Source of the DNA: Enterobacteriaceae endosymbiont of Donacia marginata | Lineage (GTDB): Bacteria; Pseudomonadota; Gammaproteobacteria; Enterobacterales; Enterobacteriaceae | Reading direction: 5' to 3' | Length of the DNA stretch: 46,023 nucleotides | Assembly (NCBI RefSeq): GCF_012567685.1 | Contig: NZ_CP046184.1 | Coordinates: 202,287 to 248,309, forward strand | Part shown: piece after piece, positions 9,345-18,462 of the stretch | Layout: every line of letters starts with the position of its first letter | Position numbering within the stretch: position 1 is the first letter of the stretch | Notes under the pieces: generated by a model | Seen by the model: only the letters and a program-made list of their open reading frames with translations | Database searches by the model: none | What the model was told of the DNA's origin: nothing | Made by a program: the position numbers and the translations under genes

Positions 9345-10514
9345 ATGGATAATATTAATATTATTGTTCCTGAATTACCGGAATCAATAAATAATGCAAT
9401 TATAATCCAATGGTATAAAAAACCAGGAGAAGAAGTAAAAATTGATGATATTCTTCTAGAATTAGAAACAGATAAAGTGGTCTTAGAAATACCATCAACT
9501 ATTAATGGTTTATTAGAAAAAATTTTAGTAAAGGAAGGTGAAAAAGTAAAATCTCAACAAATTATTGGTATTTTAAAAAAAGAAAAAGATTTAAAAGATA
9601 AAAAAATTATTAATAATATCAAAGAATCAAAATTTACTAATAATATTAATAATAAAAAAAAAAATTTAAAAAATTTAAATAATTTTAGTCCTTCTGTTAG
9701 AAGAAATATTAAAAAAAATAATTTTTCATTAAATGAAATAAATAATTTTAATAATAAAATTAATTTAAATTTAAAAAATTTTGATAATTTAAAAGAAAAA
9801 AAAGAAAAAATTTTAAATAATCATAATTTTGAAAAAAAGAAAATGAGTCCAATAAGAAAATATATTTCCAAAAAATTAATGGATTCTAAAAACAATACTG
9901 TTATGTTAACAACTTTTAATGAAGTTAATATGAAAGAAATTATTAATATAAAAAATAATTATAAAAATTTCATTTTTGAAAATTATAATATTAAATTAGG
10001 ATTTACTTCTTTTCATATTAAAGCTGTTACCAAAGCATTACAATCTTTCAAAAAAATTAACGCATTCATTGATGGAGAAGATATTATTTACAATAATTTA
10101 TATAATATAAATATTGCAATTGCTACAAAAAGAGGATTAATTGCTCCAATTATATATAATACAAATACATTATCACTAATTGATATTGAAAAAAAAATCA
10201 AAAAATTAATTATAAAAAGTAATAATAATCAATTATCTATTAAAGATTTAGTTAGTGGAACATTTACCATTACTAATGGAGGAGTTTTTGGTTCTTTAAT
10301 GTCTACTCCGATTATTAATCCACCACAAAGTGCTATTTTAGGAATGCATGTTATCAAAGAAAGGCCTATTGTTATAGATCATAAAATATGTATCATGCCT
10401 ATGATGTATTTAGCATTATCATATGATCATCGTTTAATAGATGGAAAAGAAGCTATAGGATTTCTTATGTTAATAAAAACATTATTAGAAGATCCTATAA
10501 AATTATTTCTATAA
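9345..10514 (+). CDS. sucB: Dihydrolipoyllysine succinyltransferase (2-oxoglutarate dehydrogenase E2)
   Basis: SucB forms the core of the complex and transfers succinyl from lipoyl to CoA. The single lipoyl domain (about 1-80) has its lipoylated lysine at 44 in ETDKVVLE, as in E. coli. The catalytic domain (about 165-389) is well kept, including [16 protein letters not shown] and the active-site SYDHRLIDG. The middle is odd. Residues 115-132 ([13 protein letters not shown]...) match the first helix of the peripheral-subunit-binding domain, but the following GTGxGGRLTREDV-type loop and second helix are replaced by Asn/Lys/Leu-rich sequence. Length is 389 residues against 405. Succinyl-CoA synthetase genes sucC and sucD, next in E. 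coli, are absent; cydA follows instead. Confidence 0.96.
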   Translation: MDNINIIVPELPESINNAIIIQWYKKPGEEVKIDDILLELETDKVVLEIPSTINGLLEKILVKEGEKVKSQQIIGILKKEKDLKDKKIINNIKESKFTNNINNKKKNLKNLNNFSPSVRRNIKKNNFSLNEINNFNNKINLNLKNFDNLKEKKEKILNNHNFEKKKMSPIRKYISKKLMDSKNNTVMLTTFNEVNMKEIINIKNNYKNFIFENYNIKLGFTSFHIKAVTKALQSFKKINAFIDGEDIIYNNLYNINIAIATKRGLIAPIIYNTNTLSLIDIEKKIKKLIIKSNNNQLSIKDLVSGTFTITNGGVFGSLMSTPIINPPQSAILGMHVIKERPIVIDHKICIMPMMYLALSYDHRLIDGKEAIGFLMLIKTLLEDPIKLFL

Positions 10515-10650
10515 ATTTTATTTAATTATTATTAATATTTTATTTTTTAATGATATTAATTATTATTGTAATAAAAATAAATAATTAAAATATTTATAAA
10601 TTATTTTAAAAAAAAAATTTGTAAATATTTGAATCATATAAGGATTTATA

Positions 10651-12231
10651 ATGTTAAATGTTATTGATTTATCAAGATTACAATTTGCATTAACAGCAAT
10701 GTACCATTTTATATTTGTACCATTAACATTAGGACTTTCTTTCTTATTAGCGATAATGGAAACGTTGTATATTTTATCTAAAAAAAAAATATATAGAGAT
10801 ATGACCAAATTTTGGGGTAAATTATTTGGAGTAAACTTTGCTTTAGGAATAGTAACAGGATTAACTATGGAATTCCAATTTGGAACAAATTGGTCTTATT
10901 ATTCTCATTATGTAGGAGATATTTTTGGTGCTCCATTAGCAATAGAAGGTTTAGTAGCTTTTTTTTTAGAATCAACTTTTGTTGGTTTATTTTTTTTAGG
11001 TTGGGATCGTTTAAATAAAATACAACATTTATTTGTAACATGGTTTGTAGCTATAGGTTCAAATCTTTCTGCTCTTTGGATTTTAATTGCTAATGGATGG
11101 ATGCAAAATCCGATTGCATCTTCTTTTAATTATCAAAATATGCGAATGGAAATGAATAATTTTTGGAAATTAATTTTTAATCCTATAGCACAAATAAAAT
11201 TTTTTCATACTGTAACAGCTGGATATACAACTGGTTCTATATTTATTATTGGAATTAGCTCATATTATATTTTAAAAAAAAGAGATATAGAATTTTCAAA
11301 AAAATCTATTATGATTGCTTCTTGTTTCGGTTTATTTTCTATTATTTCGGTAATAATATTAGGTGATGAATCAGGTTATCAATTAAGAAAAACACAAAAA
11401 ACTAAATTAGCAGCTATTGAGGCTGAATGGGAAACACAAAAACCTCCTGCATCATTTAATATTATATGTTTACCAAATCAAAAAAAAAAATTAAATAAAT
11501 TTTCTATTAAAATTCCATATATATTAGGTATTATTGCTACCAGATCTACTAATTTACCTATTTTAGGTATAAAAGATTTAATTAAAAATAATGAATTAAA
11601 AATTAAAAATGGCTTAAAAGCATTAATTGCACTAGAAAAAATCAAAAATGGAAATTCATATTTAAATAATATAAAAATATTTGAACAAAATAAAAAATAT
11701 TTAGGATATGGTTTTTTATTTAAACAATATTATCAAGATATTTATCATATAAATAATGAACAAATAAAAAAAGTAGCCAAAATATCTATACCAATAATTA
11801 GTCCTTTATTTTTTTCCTTTAGAATTATGGTTTTATCAAGTTTGATTTTACTTATTATATTAATAATAGTTTTCTTTTTTACTCTTGTAAGAGATAGTAT
11901 TGAAAAAAAAAAATATCTATTAAAAACATGTTTATATATAATTCCTTTACCATGGATTGCATCGGAATCAGGATGGTTTGTTGCTGAATATGGTAGACAA
12001 CCATGGGCAATAAAAGATATATTACCTACATATATGGCAGGTTCTTCTTTAGAACTTACAGAAGTATTATTTTCAATAATAACAATTTTTGTTTTTTATA
12101 CAATTTTATTAATAATAGAATTATATCTAATATATAAAATATCTAGTGTAGGGCCAAGTATTTTAAAAACTGGAAAATATTTTTTTGAAAAAAATACTTT
12201 ACAAAAAAATATTTTAAAAAAAAATAATTAG
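10651..12231 (+). CDS. cydA: Cytochrome bd-I ubiquinol oxidase subunit I
   Basis: CydA carries the quinol site and hemes b558, b595 and d of the high-affinity inner-membrane oxidase. The protein has 526 residues (E. coli 522), so the long C-terminal Q-loop form is kept. Key residues fall at E. coli numbers: His19, His186 and Met393 (heme ligands), Glu99 and Glu107 (proton path), Lys252 and Glu257 (Q loop), and GRQPW at 448-452. About nine membrane helices are visible. AAGGA (10640-10644) precedes the ATG. In E. coli cydAB also lies downstream of the suc genes, so the neighbourhood is ancestral. An 11-A run (11480-11490) lies in the Q-loop region. Confidence 0.98.
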   Translation: MLNVIDLSRLQFALTAMYHFIFVPLTLGLSFLLAIMETLYILSKKKIYRDMTKFWGKLFGVNFALGIVTGLTMEFQFGTNWSYYSHYVGDIFGAPLAIEGLVAFFLESTFVGLFFLGWDRLNKIQHLFVTWFVAIGSNLSALWILIANGWMQNPIASSFNYQNMRMEMNNFWKLIFNPIAQIKFFHTVTAGYTTGSIFIIGISSYYILKKRDIEFSKKSIMIASCFGLFSIISVIILGDESGYQLRKTQKTKLAAIEAEWETQKPPASFNIICLPNQKKKLNKFSIKIPYILGIIATRSTNLPILGIKDLIKNNELKIKNGLKALIALEKIKNGNSYLNNIKIFEQNKKYLGYGFLFKQYYQDIYHINNEQIKKVAKISIPIISPLFFSFRIMVLSSLILLIILIIVFFFTLVRDSIEKKKYLLKTCLYIIPLPWIASESGWFVAEYGRQPWAIKDILPTYMAGSSLELTEVLFSIITIFVFYTILLIIELYLIYKISSVGPSILKTGKYFFEKNTLQKNILKKNN

Positions 12232-12240
12232 GTTATTTAA

Positions 12241-13386
12241 ATGTTGAATTACGAATTTTTATGTTTAATTTGGTCAATAATAATTGGTGTATTAATTACA
12301 GGATTTCTAATTACTGATGGATTAGATATGGGAGTTGGTATTTTATTATTTATAATAGGTAAAAATAATATTGAACGTAGAATAATGATAAATACTATTG
12401 CTCCTCATTGGGATGGAAATCAAGTATGGTTAATTACAACTGGAGGAGCATTATTTGCTGCATGGCCTATTGTTTATGCAACAATATTTTCTCATTTTTA
12501 TATAATGATGATACTATTATTATTATCATTATTTTTACGACCTGTAGGTTTTGAATATCGTTCAAAAATTAAAAATAAAATATGGCAAAAAATTTGTGAT
12601 TTATGTATTTCAATAGGAAGTATAATTCCCCCAGCAATTTTAGGACTAATATTAAGTAATATATTAGAAGGAATCCCATTTTATATTGATAAATATCATC
12701 ATATATATTCTCAAAAACATTTTTTAAAATCATTTAATTTATCTAGTTTTATTATTAGTTTTACAACTATAATTTTAATTATAAATCACGCTGCATCTTA
12801 TTTACAAATAAGAATAAAAGATTCTAATCTTAATAATAGATTACAAAAAGTATTAAAATTATCTTCTATATTATTAGTAATATTTGTTCTTTTATCATTT
12901 ATAAATATTTTATTTTTTATGAAAGGATATAAAATTAATTATTTTATTAATAAAAAAACAAATATTTCTTACGTAAAAGATTATAATATTTTTCATCAAA
13001 GAAAAGCATGGATGTCTAATTTTCAAAATTATAAATATTTATATTTAATACCTTTATTAAGTATAATTTTACCATTTTTAACACTGTTATCATCTATATA
13101 TAAAAAATTATTATTAACATTAATATGTTCTTCTTTTACTATTATTAGTATAATCTTAAATATTGGAATTATAATGTTTCCTTTTATTCTCCCTTCAAAT
13201 ATAAAATATTATCAAAGTTTAACTATTTGGAATGCGACATCAAGTCAATTAACATTAAATATAATGTTATATATAGTTATTGTATTTATGCCTATTGTAT
13301 TGTTTTATACTTTTTGGTGTTATAAAAAAATGTTTTTTTATCTTAATAAAAAAAAGATCAAAAAAAAATCTGATTTTTACTATTAA
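12241..13386 (+). CDS. cydB: Cytochrome bd-I ubiquinol oxidase subunit II
   Basis: CydB is the structural partner of CydA in the inner-membrane bd oxidase. It has 381 residues (E. coli 379) with about nine hydrophobic segments. The conserved N-terminal DGLDMGVGILL, the IAPHWDGNQVWLITTGGALFAAWP block and the late TIWNATSSQLTLN segment are all present. It starts nine bases after cydA and is followed 41 bases later by the small cydX gene, giving the standard cydABX operon. Confidence 0.97.
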   Translation: MLNYEFLCLIWSIIIGVLITGFLITDGLDMGVGILLFIIGKNNIERRIMINTIAPHWDGNQVWLITTGGALFAAWPIVYATIFSHFYIMMILLLLSLFLRPVGFEYRSKIKNKIWQKICDLCISIGSIIPPAILGLILSNILEGIPFYIDKYHHIYSQKHFLKSFNLSSFIISFTTIILIINHAASYLQIRIKDSNLNNRLQKVLKLSSILLVIFVLLSFINILFFMKGYKINYFINKKTNISYVKDYNIFHQRKAWMSNFQNYKYLYLIPLLSIILPFLTLLSSIYKKLLLTLICSSFTIISIILNIGIIMFPFILPSNIKYYQSLTIWNATSSQLTLNIMLYIVIVFMPIVLFYTFWCYKKMFFYLNKKKIKKKSDFYY

Positions 13387-13427
13387 AATAAAATAATTAT
13401 AAATTTTTAATAAATGGATAATAAAAA

Positions 13428-13514
13428 ATGTGGTATTTAATATGGTTATTAATAATGTTATTTACGTGTAGTTTTACCATTTTAATAATTTTAAAAAAAG
13501 AATTTAAAAAATAA
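13428..13514 (+). CDS. cydX: Cytochrome bd-I accessory subunit CydX (28 residues)
   Basis: This small reading frame directly after cydB encodes one membrane helix. It starts MWYLIWLL and contains CSF at 14-16, matching the E. coli CydX start MWYFAWIL and its CSF. The functionally important acidic residue after the helix is present as Glu25 in KKEFKK. CydX binds CydAB and stabilises its hemes. At 28 residues it is shorter than E. coli CydX (37), lacking the dispensable-looking tail. A short GGA (13416-13418) may serve as ribosome site. Position, start motif and helix together make the call firm despite its size. Confidence 0.9.
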   Translation: MWYLIWLLIMLFTCSFTILIILKKEFKK

Positions 13515-13668
13515 ATATTTAAAATTATTTAATTATAAAATATCAAATAAAATAGGTAATTTATTTTTAAATAAATATGTTATAATATAATAAAATTTTT
13601 TATTTTATATATTTAAAACTTAAAAATATTAAAATAATTTATTTATATAAAATATTTATTAAAATTAA

Positions 13669-13696
13669 TTGACTTAAAATGGATTTTTTTTATATT
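13669..13696 (+). promoter_or_regulatory. Possible sigma-70 promoter for parE
   Basis: TTGACT (13669-13674), a 16-base spacer and TATATT (13691-13696) lie 33 bases before the parE ATG. TTGACT is one of the few GC-containing words in this spacer, which raises its credibility. An extended -10 (TG-T-TATAAT, 13578-13586) upstream is a second, weaker candidate. Confidence 0.4.
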
Positions 13697-13729
13697 TTAA
13701 ATATAAAATTATTATATACTTAATAAAAA

Positions 13730-15649
13730 ATGAACCATTTAAATCAATATAACGCAGATTCAATAGAAGTTTTAGAAGGATTAGATCCTGTAAGACGTAG
13801 ACCTGGTATGTATACTGATCTTACTAGACCTAATCATTTAGCTCAAGAAGTCATAGATAATAGTGTAGATGAAGCATTAGCTGGTTATGCTAAAAATATT
13901 TTTGTAACTTTACATAAAGATCAATCATTAGAAGTTATTGATGATGGTAGAGGAATGCCTACTGATATACATTCTAGAGAAGGTATCCCAGCTATTGAAC
14001 TTATCTTATGTCGATTACATGCTGGGGGTAAATTTTCTAATAAAAATTATCATTTTTCTGGAGGATTACATGGTGTAGGTATTTCTGTAGTTAATGCATT
14101 ATCAAAAAAAATGGAAGTTAGTATTTTTCGTAAAAATAAAGTTTATAAAATAGTTTTTGAAAATGGATATAAAACTCAAAATCTTTCATTTTATGAAAAT
14201 ATGGATAATCAAAAAACTGGAACTAAAATTAGGTTTTGGCCTAATAAAAAATTTTTTGAACATCATACTTTTTTAATTTCTAATTTAATTAATTTATTAA
14301 AAGCAAAAGCAGTTTTATGCTCAAATTTAAAAGTATGTTTTACAAATAAAAATACTAAAGATTATTATTGTTGGATTTATAAAAAAGGATTATCAGAATA
14401 TTTAATCAATTCAGTAAAAAACGTAATTACAATACCAAATCTACCTTTTATCGGAGAATATTTTAATGATACTAAACATTTAAACTGGGCATTATTTTGG
14501 ATTCCAGAAAATAATAATAATATTATTACTGAAAGTTATGTTAATTTAATTCCTACTACATATGGAGGTACACATGTAAATGGATTACGGTTAGGGTTAT
14601 TAGATGCAATACGTCATTTTTGTAATTTTCACAATATGTTACCTAGAAATATAAAATTATTAGGAGAAGATATTTGGTATCAATGTTCTTACGTATTATC
14701 TATTAAAATTCAAGATCCTCAATTTACAGGTCAAACAAAAGAACGTTTATCTTCTAGACAATGTACTATATTTGTTGCAAACATAGTAAGAGATTCTTTT
14801 ATTCTTTGGTTAAATCAAAACTTTAAAATTAGTTCTATTTTAATTGATCTTTTTATTACAAATGCTCAAAAACGTATTAGAGAATCTAAAAAATTTATTA
14901 AAAAAAAAAATTACAACACAAACTCAATTTTACCAAATAAATTATCCGATTGTATTATTAATAATAAAAAAGAAACAGAACTTTTTTTAGTAGAAGGTGA
15001 TTCCGCAGGAGGATCAGCAAAACAAGCAAGAAATAAAAATTTTCAAGCTGTAATGCCATTAAAAGGAAAAATTTTAAATACATGGGAAATAAATTCTGAA
15101 GAAATTTTATCCTCACAAGAAATATATGATATTTCTTTAGCAATAGGTATTTATCCTAATAATGAAGATTTAAAAAAATTAAGATACAATAAAATTTGTA
15201 TTTTAGCAGATGCAGATTCAGATGGATTACATATTGCTACTTTGTTATGTGCTTTATTTATAAAACATTTTTTACCATTAGTAAAAAATGGACATATTTA
15301 TGTTGCAATGCCTCCTTTATATCGAATAGATTTAGGGAAAAAAATTTTTTATGCTTTAGATGAAAATGAAAAAAATAAAATTTTAAAACAAAATTATCTT
15401 AAAAAAGATCAACAAAAAATAAATGTACAAAGATTTAAAGGATTAGGTGAAATGAATCCAACCCAATTAAGAGAAACAACTTTTAATCCTAATAGTCGTC
15501 GATTAATACAATTAGTATTAAATAATAATGAAAAAGAAATTCAAAAAACATTTTCTCTAATGGATATGTTATTAGCTAAAAAAAGAGCAGAAGATCGTCG
15601 TAAATGGCTACAAAAAAAAGGTGATATTACAACAATAATCAGTATTTAA
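13730..15649 (+). CDS. parE: DNA topoisomerase IV subunit B
   Basis: ParE is the ATPase subunit of topoisomerase IV, which decatenates daughter chromosomes. The protein has 639 residues (E. coli 630). The GHKL ATPase is marked by EVIDNSVDEALAG, DDGRGMP and the GGLHGVGISVVNALS lid. The Toprim domain has EGDSAGGSAKQAR and DADSDG. It ends with QRFKGLGEMNP and LAKKRAEDRRKWL. The match to ParE is far closer than to GyrB: TQxYNADxIEVLxGLxPVRRRPGMYTD-like N-terminus, and length near 630. Its partner ParC is not in the window. An 11-A run (14900-14910) lies inside the open frame. Confidence 0.97.
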   Translation: MNHLNQYNADSIEVLEGLDPVRRRPGMYTDLTRPNHLAQEVIDNSVDEALAGYAKNIFVTLHKDQSLEVIDDGRGMPTDIHSREGIPAIELILCRLHAGGKFSNKNYHFSGGLHGVGISVVNALSKKMEVSIFRKNKVYKIVFENGYKTQNLSFYENMDNQKTGTKIRFWPNKKFFEHHTFLISNLINLLKAKAVLCSNLKVCFTNKNTKDYYCWIYKKGLSEYLINSVKNVITIPNLPFIGEYFNDTKHLNWALFWIPENNNNIITESYVNLIPTTYGGTHVNGLRLGLLDAIRHFCNFHNMLPRNIKLLGEDIWYQCSYVLSIKIQDPQFTGQTKERLSSRQCTIFVANIVRDSFILWLNQNFKISSILIDLFITNAQKRIRESKKFIKKKNYNTNSILPNKLSDCIINNKKETELFLVEGDSAGGSAKQARNKNFQAVMPLKGKILNTWEINSEEILSSQEIYDISLAIGIYPNNEDLKKLRYNKICILADADSDGLHIATLLCALFIKHFLPLVKNGHIYVAMPPLYRIDLGKKIFYALDENEKNKILKQNYLKKDQQKINVQRFKGLGEMNPTQLRETTFNPNSRRLIQLVLNNNEKEIQKTFSLMDMLLAKKRAEDRRKWLQKKGDITTIISI

Positions 15650-15769
15650 ATAATTAAAAATTAAAAAAAATTATCTATCTATAATATTTGAATAAATTTT
15701 AATAAATAAATTATTTTATTATAAAATAGTTAAAATTCAATTATATATTATATAATTTTTTATCAAAAT

Positions 15770-15774
15770 AAGGA
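15770..15774 (+). promoter_or_regulatory. Ribosome binding site that favours the second aceE ATG
   Basis: AAGGA sits only three bases before the ATG at 15778 but nine bases before the ATG at 15784. The second spacing is normal, and translation from 15784 gives MSDN..., resembling the E. coli AceE start MSER. Confidence 0.6.
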
Positions 15775-15783
15775 ATAATGACC

Positions 15784-18450
15784 ATGTCAGATAATTATAT
15801 TTTTTATAATGACGTGGATCCAATTGAAACAAATGATTGGATACAATCTATAGAATCTGTAATAAAAGAAGAAGGAATTGAAAGAGCTAAATTTTTATTA
15901 AAAAAAACTATAATACATCTTAATAAATATGGAATTAATTTTAATCTACATAATAATAATTATGTAAATTCTATTTCTAGAGAACAAGATAATATTTATC
16001 CTGGAAATTTAATTTTAGAAGAAAAAATAAGATCTATCATTAGATGGAATTCAATAATGATTATTTTAAGAGCTTCTAAAAAAAATTTAGATTTAGGTGG
16101 TCATATTGCTTCTTATCAATCAGCTTCATATATATATGAAGTTTGTTTTAATCATTTTTTTAAAGCATATAATAATCAAAATAATGGAGATATTATTTAT
16201 TTTCAAGGACATATTTCTCCTGGAATATATGCTAGATCCTTTGTTGAAGGACGTATCAGTGTTAATCATTTAAATAATTTCCGTCAAGAAGTTTTTGGTA
16301 GCGGATTATCATCATATCCTCATCCTAAACTTATGCCTAATTTTTGGCAATTTCCTACTGTTTCTATGGGATTAGGACCAATAGCTGCAATATACCAAGC
16401 TAAATTTATTAAATATTTAGAAAACAGAGAATTACAAAAAAAAACAAATAGAAAAATTTTTGCATTTTTAGGTGATGGAGAAATGGATGAACCAGAATCT
16501 AAAGGAGTTTTAAATATAGCTGCAAGAGAAAAATTAGATAATTTAATTTTTGTAATAAACTGTAATTTACAAAGATTAGATGGTCCCGTGTATGGTAATG
16601 GAAAAATTATTAATGAATTAGAGAGTATTTTTAAAGGAGCTGGGTGGGAAGTTATTAAAGTTATTTGGGGTAATACTTGGGAAAATTTGTTATTAAAAGA
16701 TAAAACTGGCAAACTCATTGAATTAATGAATAATACTTTAGATGGAGATTTTCAAAATTTTAATTCTAAGAATGGATCTTATATTAGAAAAAATTTTTTT
16801 GGAAAATTTCCAGAAACATTAGAACTTGTTAAAGATCTCTCTGATCAAGAAATAGAAAAATTAAGTTATGGAGGACATGATCCTAAAAAAATTTATACAG
16901 CTTTTAAAAAAGCTTATAAAATAAAAAATAAACCTATAGTAATATTATTTCATACAATAAAAGGTTTTGGTTTAGGGAAAATAGCTGAAAGCAAAAATAT
17001 TGCTCATCAAATTAAAAAAATTGATATTAATACAATAAAATATATACGTGATAATTTACATATTCCTATTAATGACAAAGATTTATATAAATTACCTTAT
17101 TTATCTTTTAAGAAAAATTCTTTAGAATTTAAATATTTACATAATCAACGTAAAAAATTAGGCGGATATGTTCCATATCGAAGAATTAATTTTACAGAAA
17201 AATTAGTTTTACCTAAATTAGAAGATTTTAATATTTTATTTAAAAAACAAAATAAAATATCTACAACAATTATATTTGTACGTATATTAAATATATTACT
17301 TAGAAATAAAAATATTAGTAGTAGAATAGTACCAATAATAGCTGATGAAGCTCGTACATTTGGAATGGAAGGATTATTTAGACAAATAGGAATATATAAC
17401 TCAAATGGATTAAAATATACCCCTCAAGATAAATCTCTATTAACATATTATAAAGAAGATATTAAAGGACAAATTTTACAAGAAGGAATAAATGAATCTG
17501 GAGCATTTGCATCATGGTTAGCGGCTGCTACTTCTTATTCTACAAATAATCTTCCTATGATCCCATTTTATATTTATTATTCTATATTTGGTTTCCAAAG
17601 AATTGGAGATTTTTGTTGGGCTGCTGGAGATCAACAAGCTAGAGGTTTTTTAATTGGAGCAACTTCAGGACGTACTACTTTAAATGGAGAGGGATTACAA
17701 CATGAAGATGGACATAGCCATATTCATTCATTAACCATTCCTAATTGTATTTCATATGATCCTACCTATGCATATGAATTAGCTGTTATTATACATAATG
17801 GTTTAAAAAGAATGTATGGTAAAAAACAAGAAAATATATATTATTATATAACAACTATGAATGAATTTTACGATATGCCAGAAATAAATATAAAAAATAT
17901 AAATGGAATTTGCAAAGGTATATATAAAATTTATTCTAATAAAAATATTATAAATAAAATTACTATACAATTATTAGGTTCAGGAGCAATATTACGTAAT
18001 ATGTTTAAGGCTGCGAATATATTATATTATGAATATAATATTAATTCAGATATTTTTAGTGTAACTTCTTTTACTGAAATTGCTAGAGAAGGACAAGATT
18101 GTGATCATTGGAATCTATTACATCCTTTTGAAAAACGTCGTATTCCCTATATTACAAATATAATGAAAAATTATCCAACAGTAGCTGCTACAGATTATAT
18201 GAAACTTTTTGCAGAACAAATTCGTAAATATGTCCCCACTAATAATTATTTTGTTTTAGGTACTGATGGTTATGGACGTTCTGATAGTCGTCAAAATTTA
18301 CGTGATTTTTTTGAAATTAATGAATTATATATAGTACTTGCGGTGTTAAATATATTATTAGATTTAAATTTAATTACTTTAAAAAAAATTTTACGTTTTA
18401 TTAAAAAATATAAAATTAATATAAATAAAAATAATCCTAGAACTTCATGA
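15784..18450 (+). CDS. aceE: Pyruvate dehydrogenase E1 component
   Basis: AceE decarboxylates pyruvate with thiamine diphosphate and acetylates the lipoyl arm of AceF. It is the homodimeric E1 of the enterobacterial type. From 15784 it has 888 residues (E. coli 887); 15778 is a less likely alternative start. The N-terminal NDVDPIETNDW segment, the thiamine motif GDGEMDEPESKG to NCNLQRLDGP, the active-site loop KNIAHQIKK with its His, and GRTTLNGEGLQHEDGHSH are all conserved. aceF follows after 12 bases. The regulator gene pdhR, upstream of aceE in E. coli, is absent; parE lies there instead. Confidence 0.97.
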   Translation: MSDNYIFYNDVDPIETNDWIQSIESVIKEEGIERAKFLLKKTIIHLNKYGINFNLHNNNYVNSISREQDNIYPGNLILEEKIRSIIRWNSIMIILRASKKNLDLGGHIASYQSASYIYEVCFNHFFKAYNNQNNGDIIYFQGHISPGIYARSFVEGRISVNHLNNFRQEVFGSGLSSYPHPKLMPNFWQFPTVSMGLGPIAAIYQAKFIKYLENRELQKKTNRKIFAFLGDGEMDEPESKGVLNIAAREKLDNLIFVINCNLQRLDGPVYGNGKIINELESIFKGAGWEVIKVIWGNTWENLLLKDKTGKLIELMNNTLDGDFQNFNSKNGSYIRKNFFGKFPETLELVKDLSDQEIEKLSYGGHDPKKIYTAFKKAYKIKNKPIVILFHTIKGFGLGKIAESKNIAHQIKKIDINTIKYIRDNLHIPINDKDLYKLPYLSFKKNSLEFKYLHNQRKKLGGYVPYRRINFTEKLVLPKLEDFNILFKKQNKISTTIIFVRILNILLRNKNISSRIVPIIADEARTFGMEGLFRQIGIYNSNGLKYTPQDKSLLTYYKEDIKGQILQEGINESGAFASWLAAATSYSTNNLPMIPFYIYYSIFGFQRIGDFCWAAGDQQARGFLIGATSGRTTLNGEGLQHEDGHSHIHSLTIPNCISYDPTYAYELAVIIHNGLKRMYGKKQENIYYYITTMNEFYDMPEINIKNINGICKGIYKIYSNKNIINKITIQLLGSGAILRNMFKAANILYYEYNINSDIFSVTSFTEIAREGQDCDHWNLLHPFEKRRIPYITNIMKNYPTVAATDYMKLFAEQIRKYVPTNNYFVLGTDGYGRSDSRQNLRDFFEINELYIVLAVLNILLDLNLITLKKILRFIKKYKININKNNPRTS

Positions 18451-18462
18451 AAAAGGGATAAT

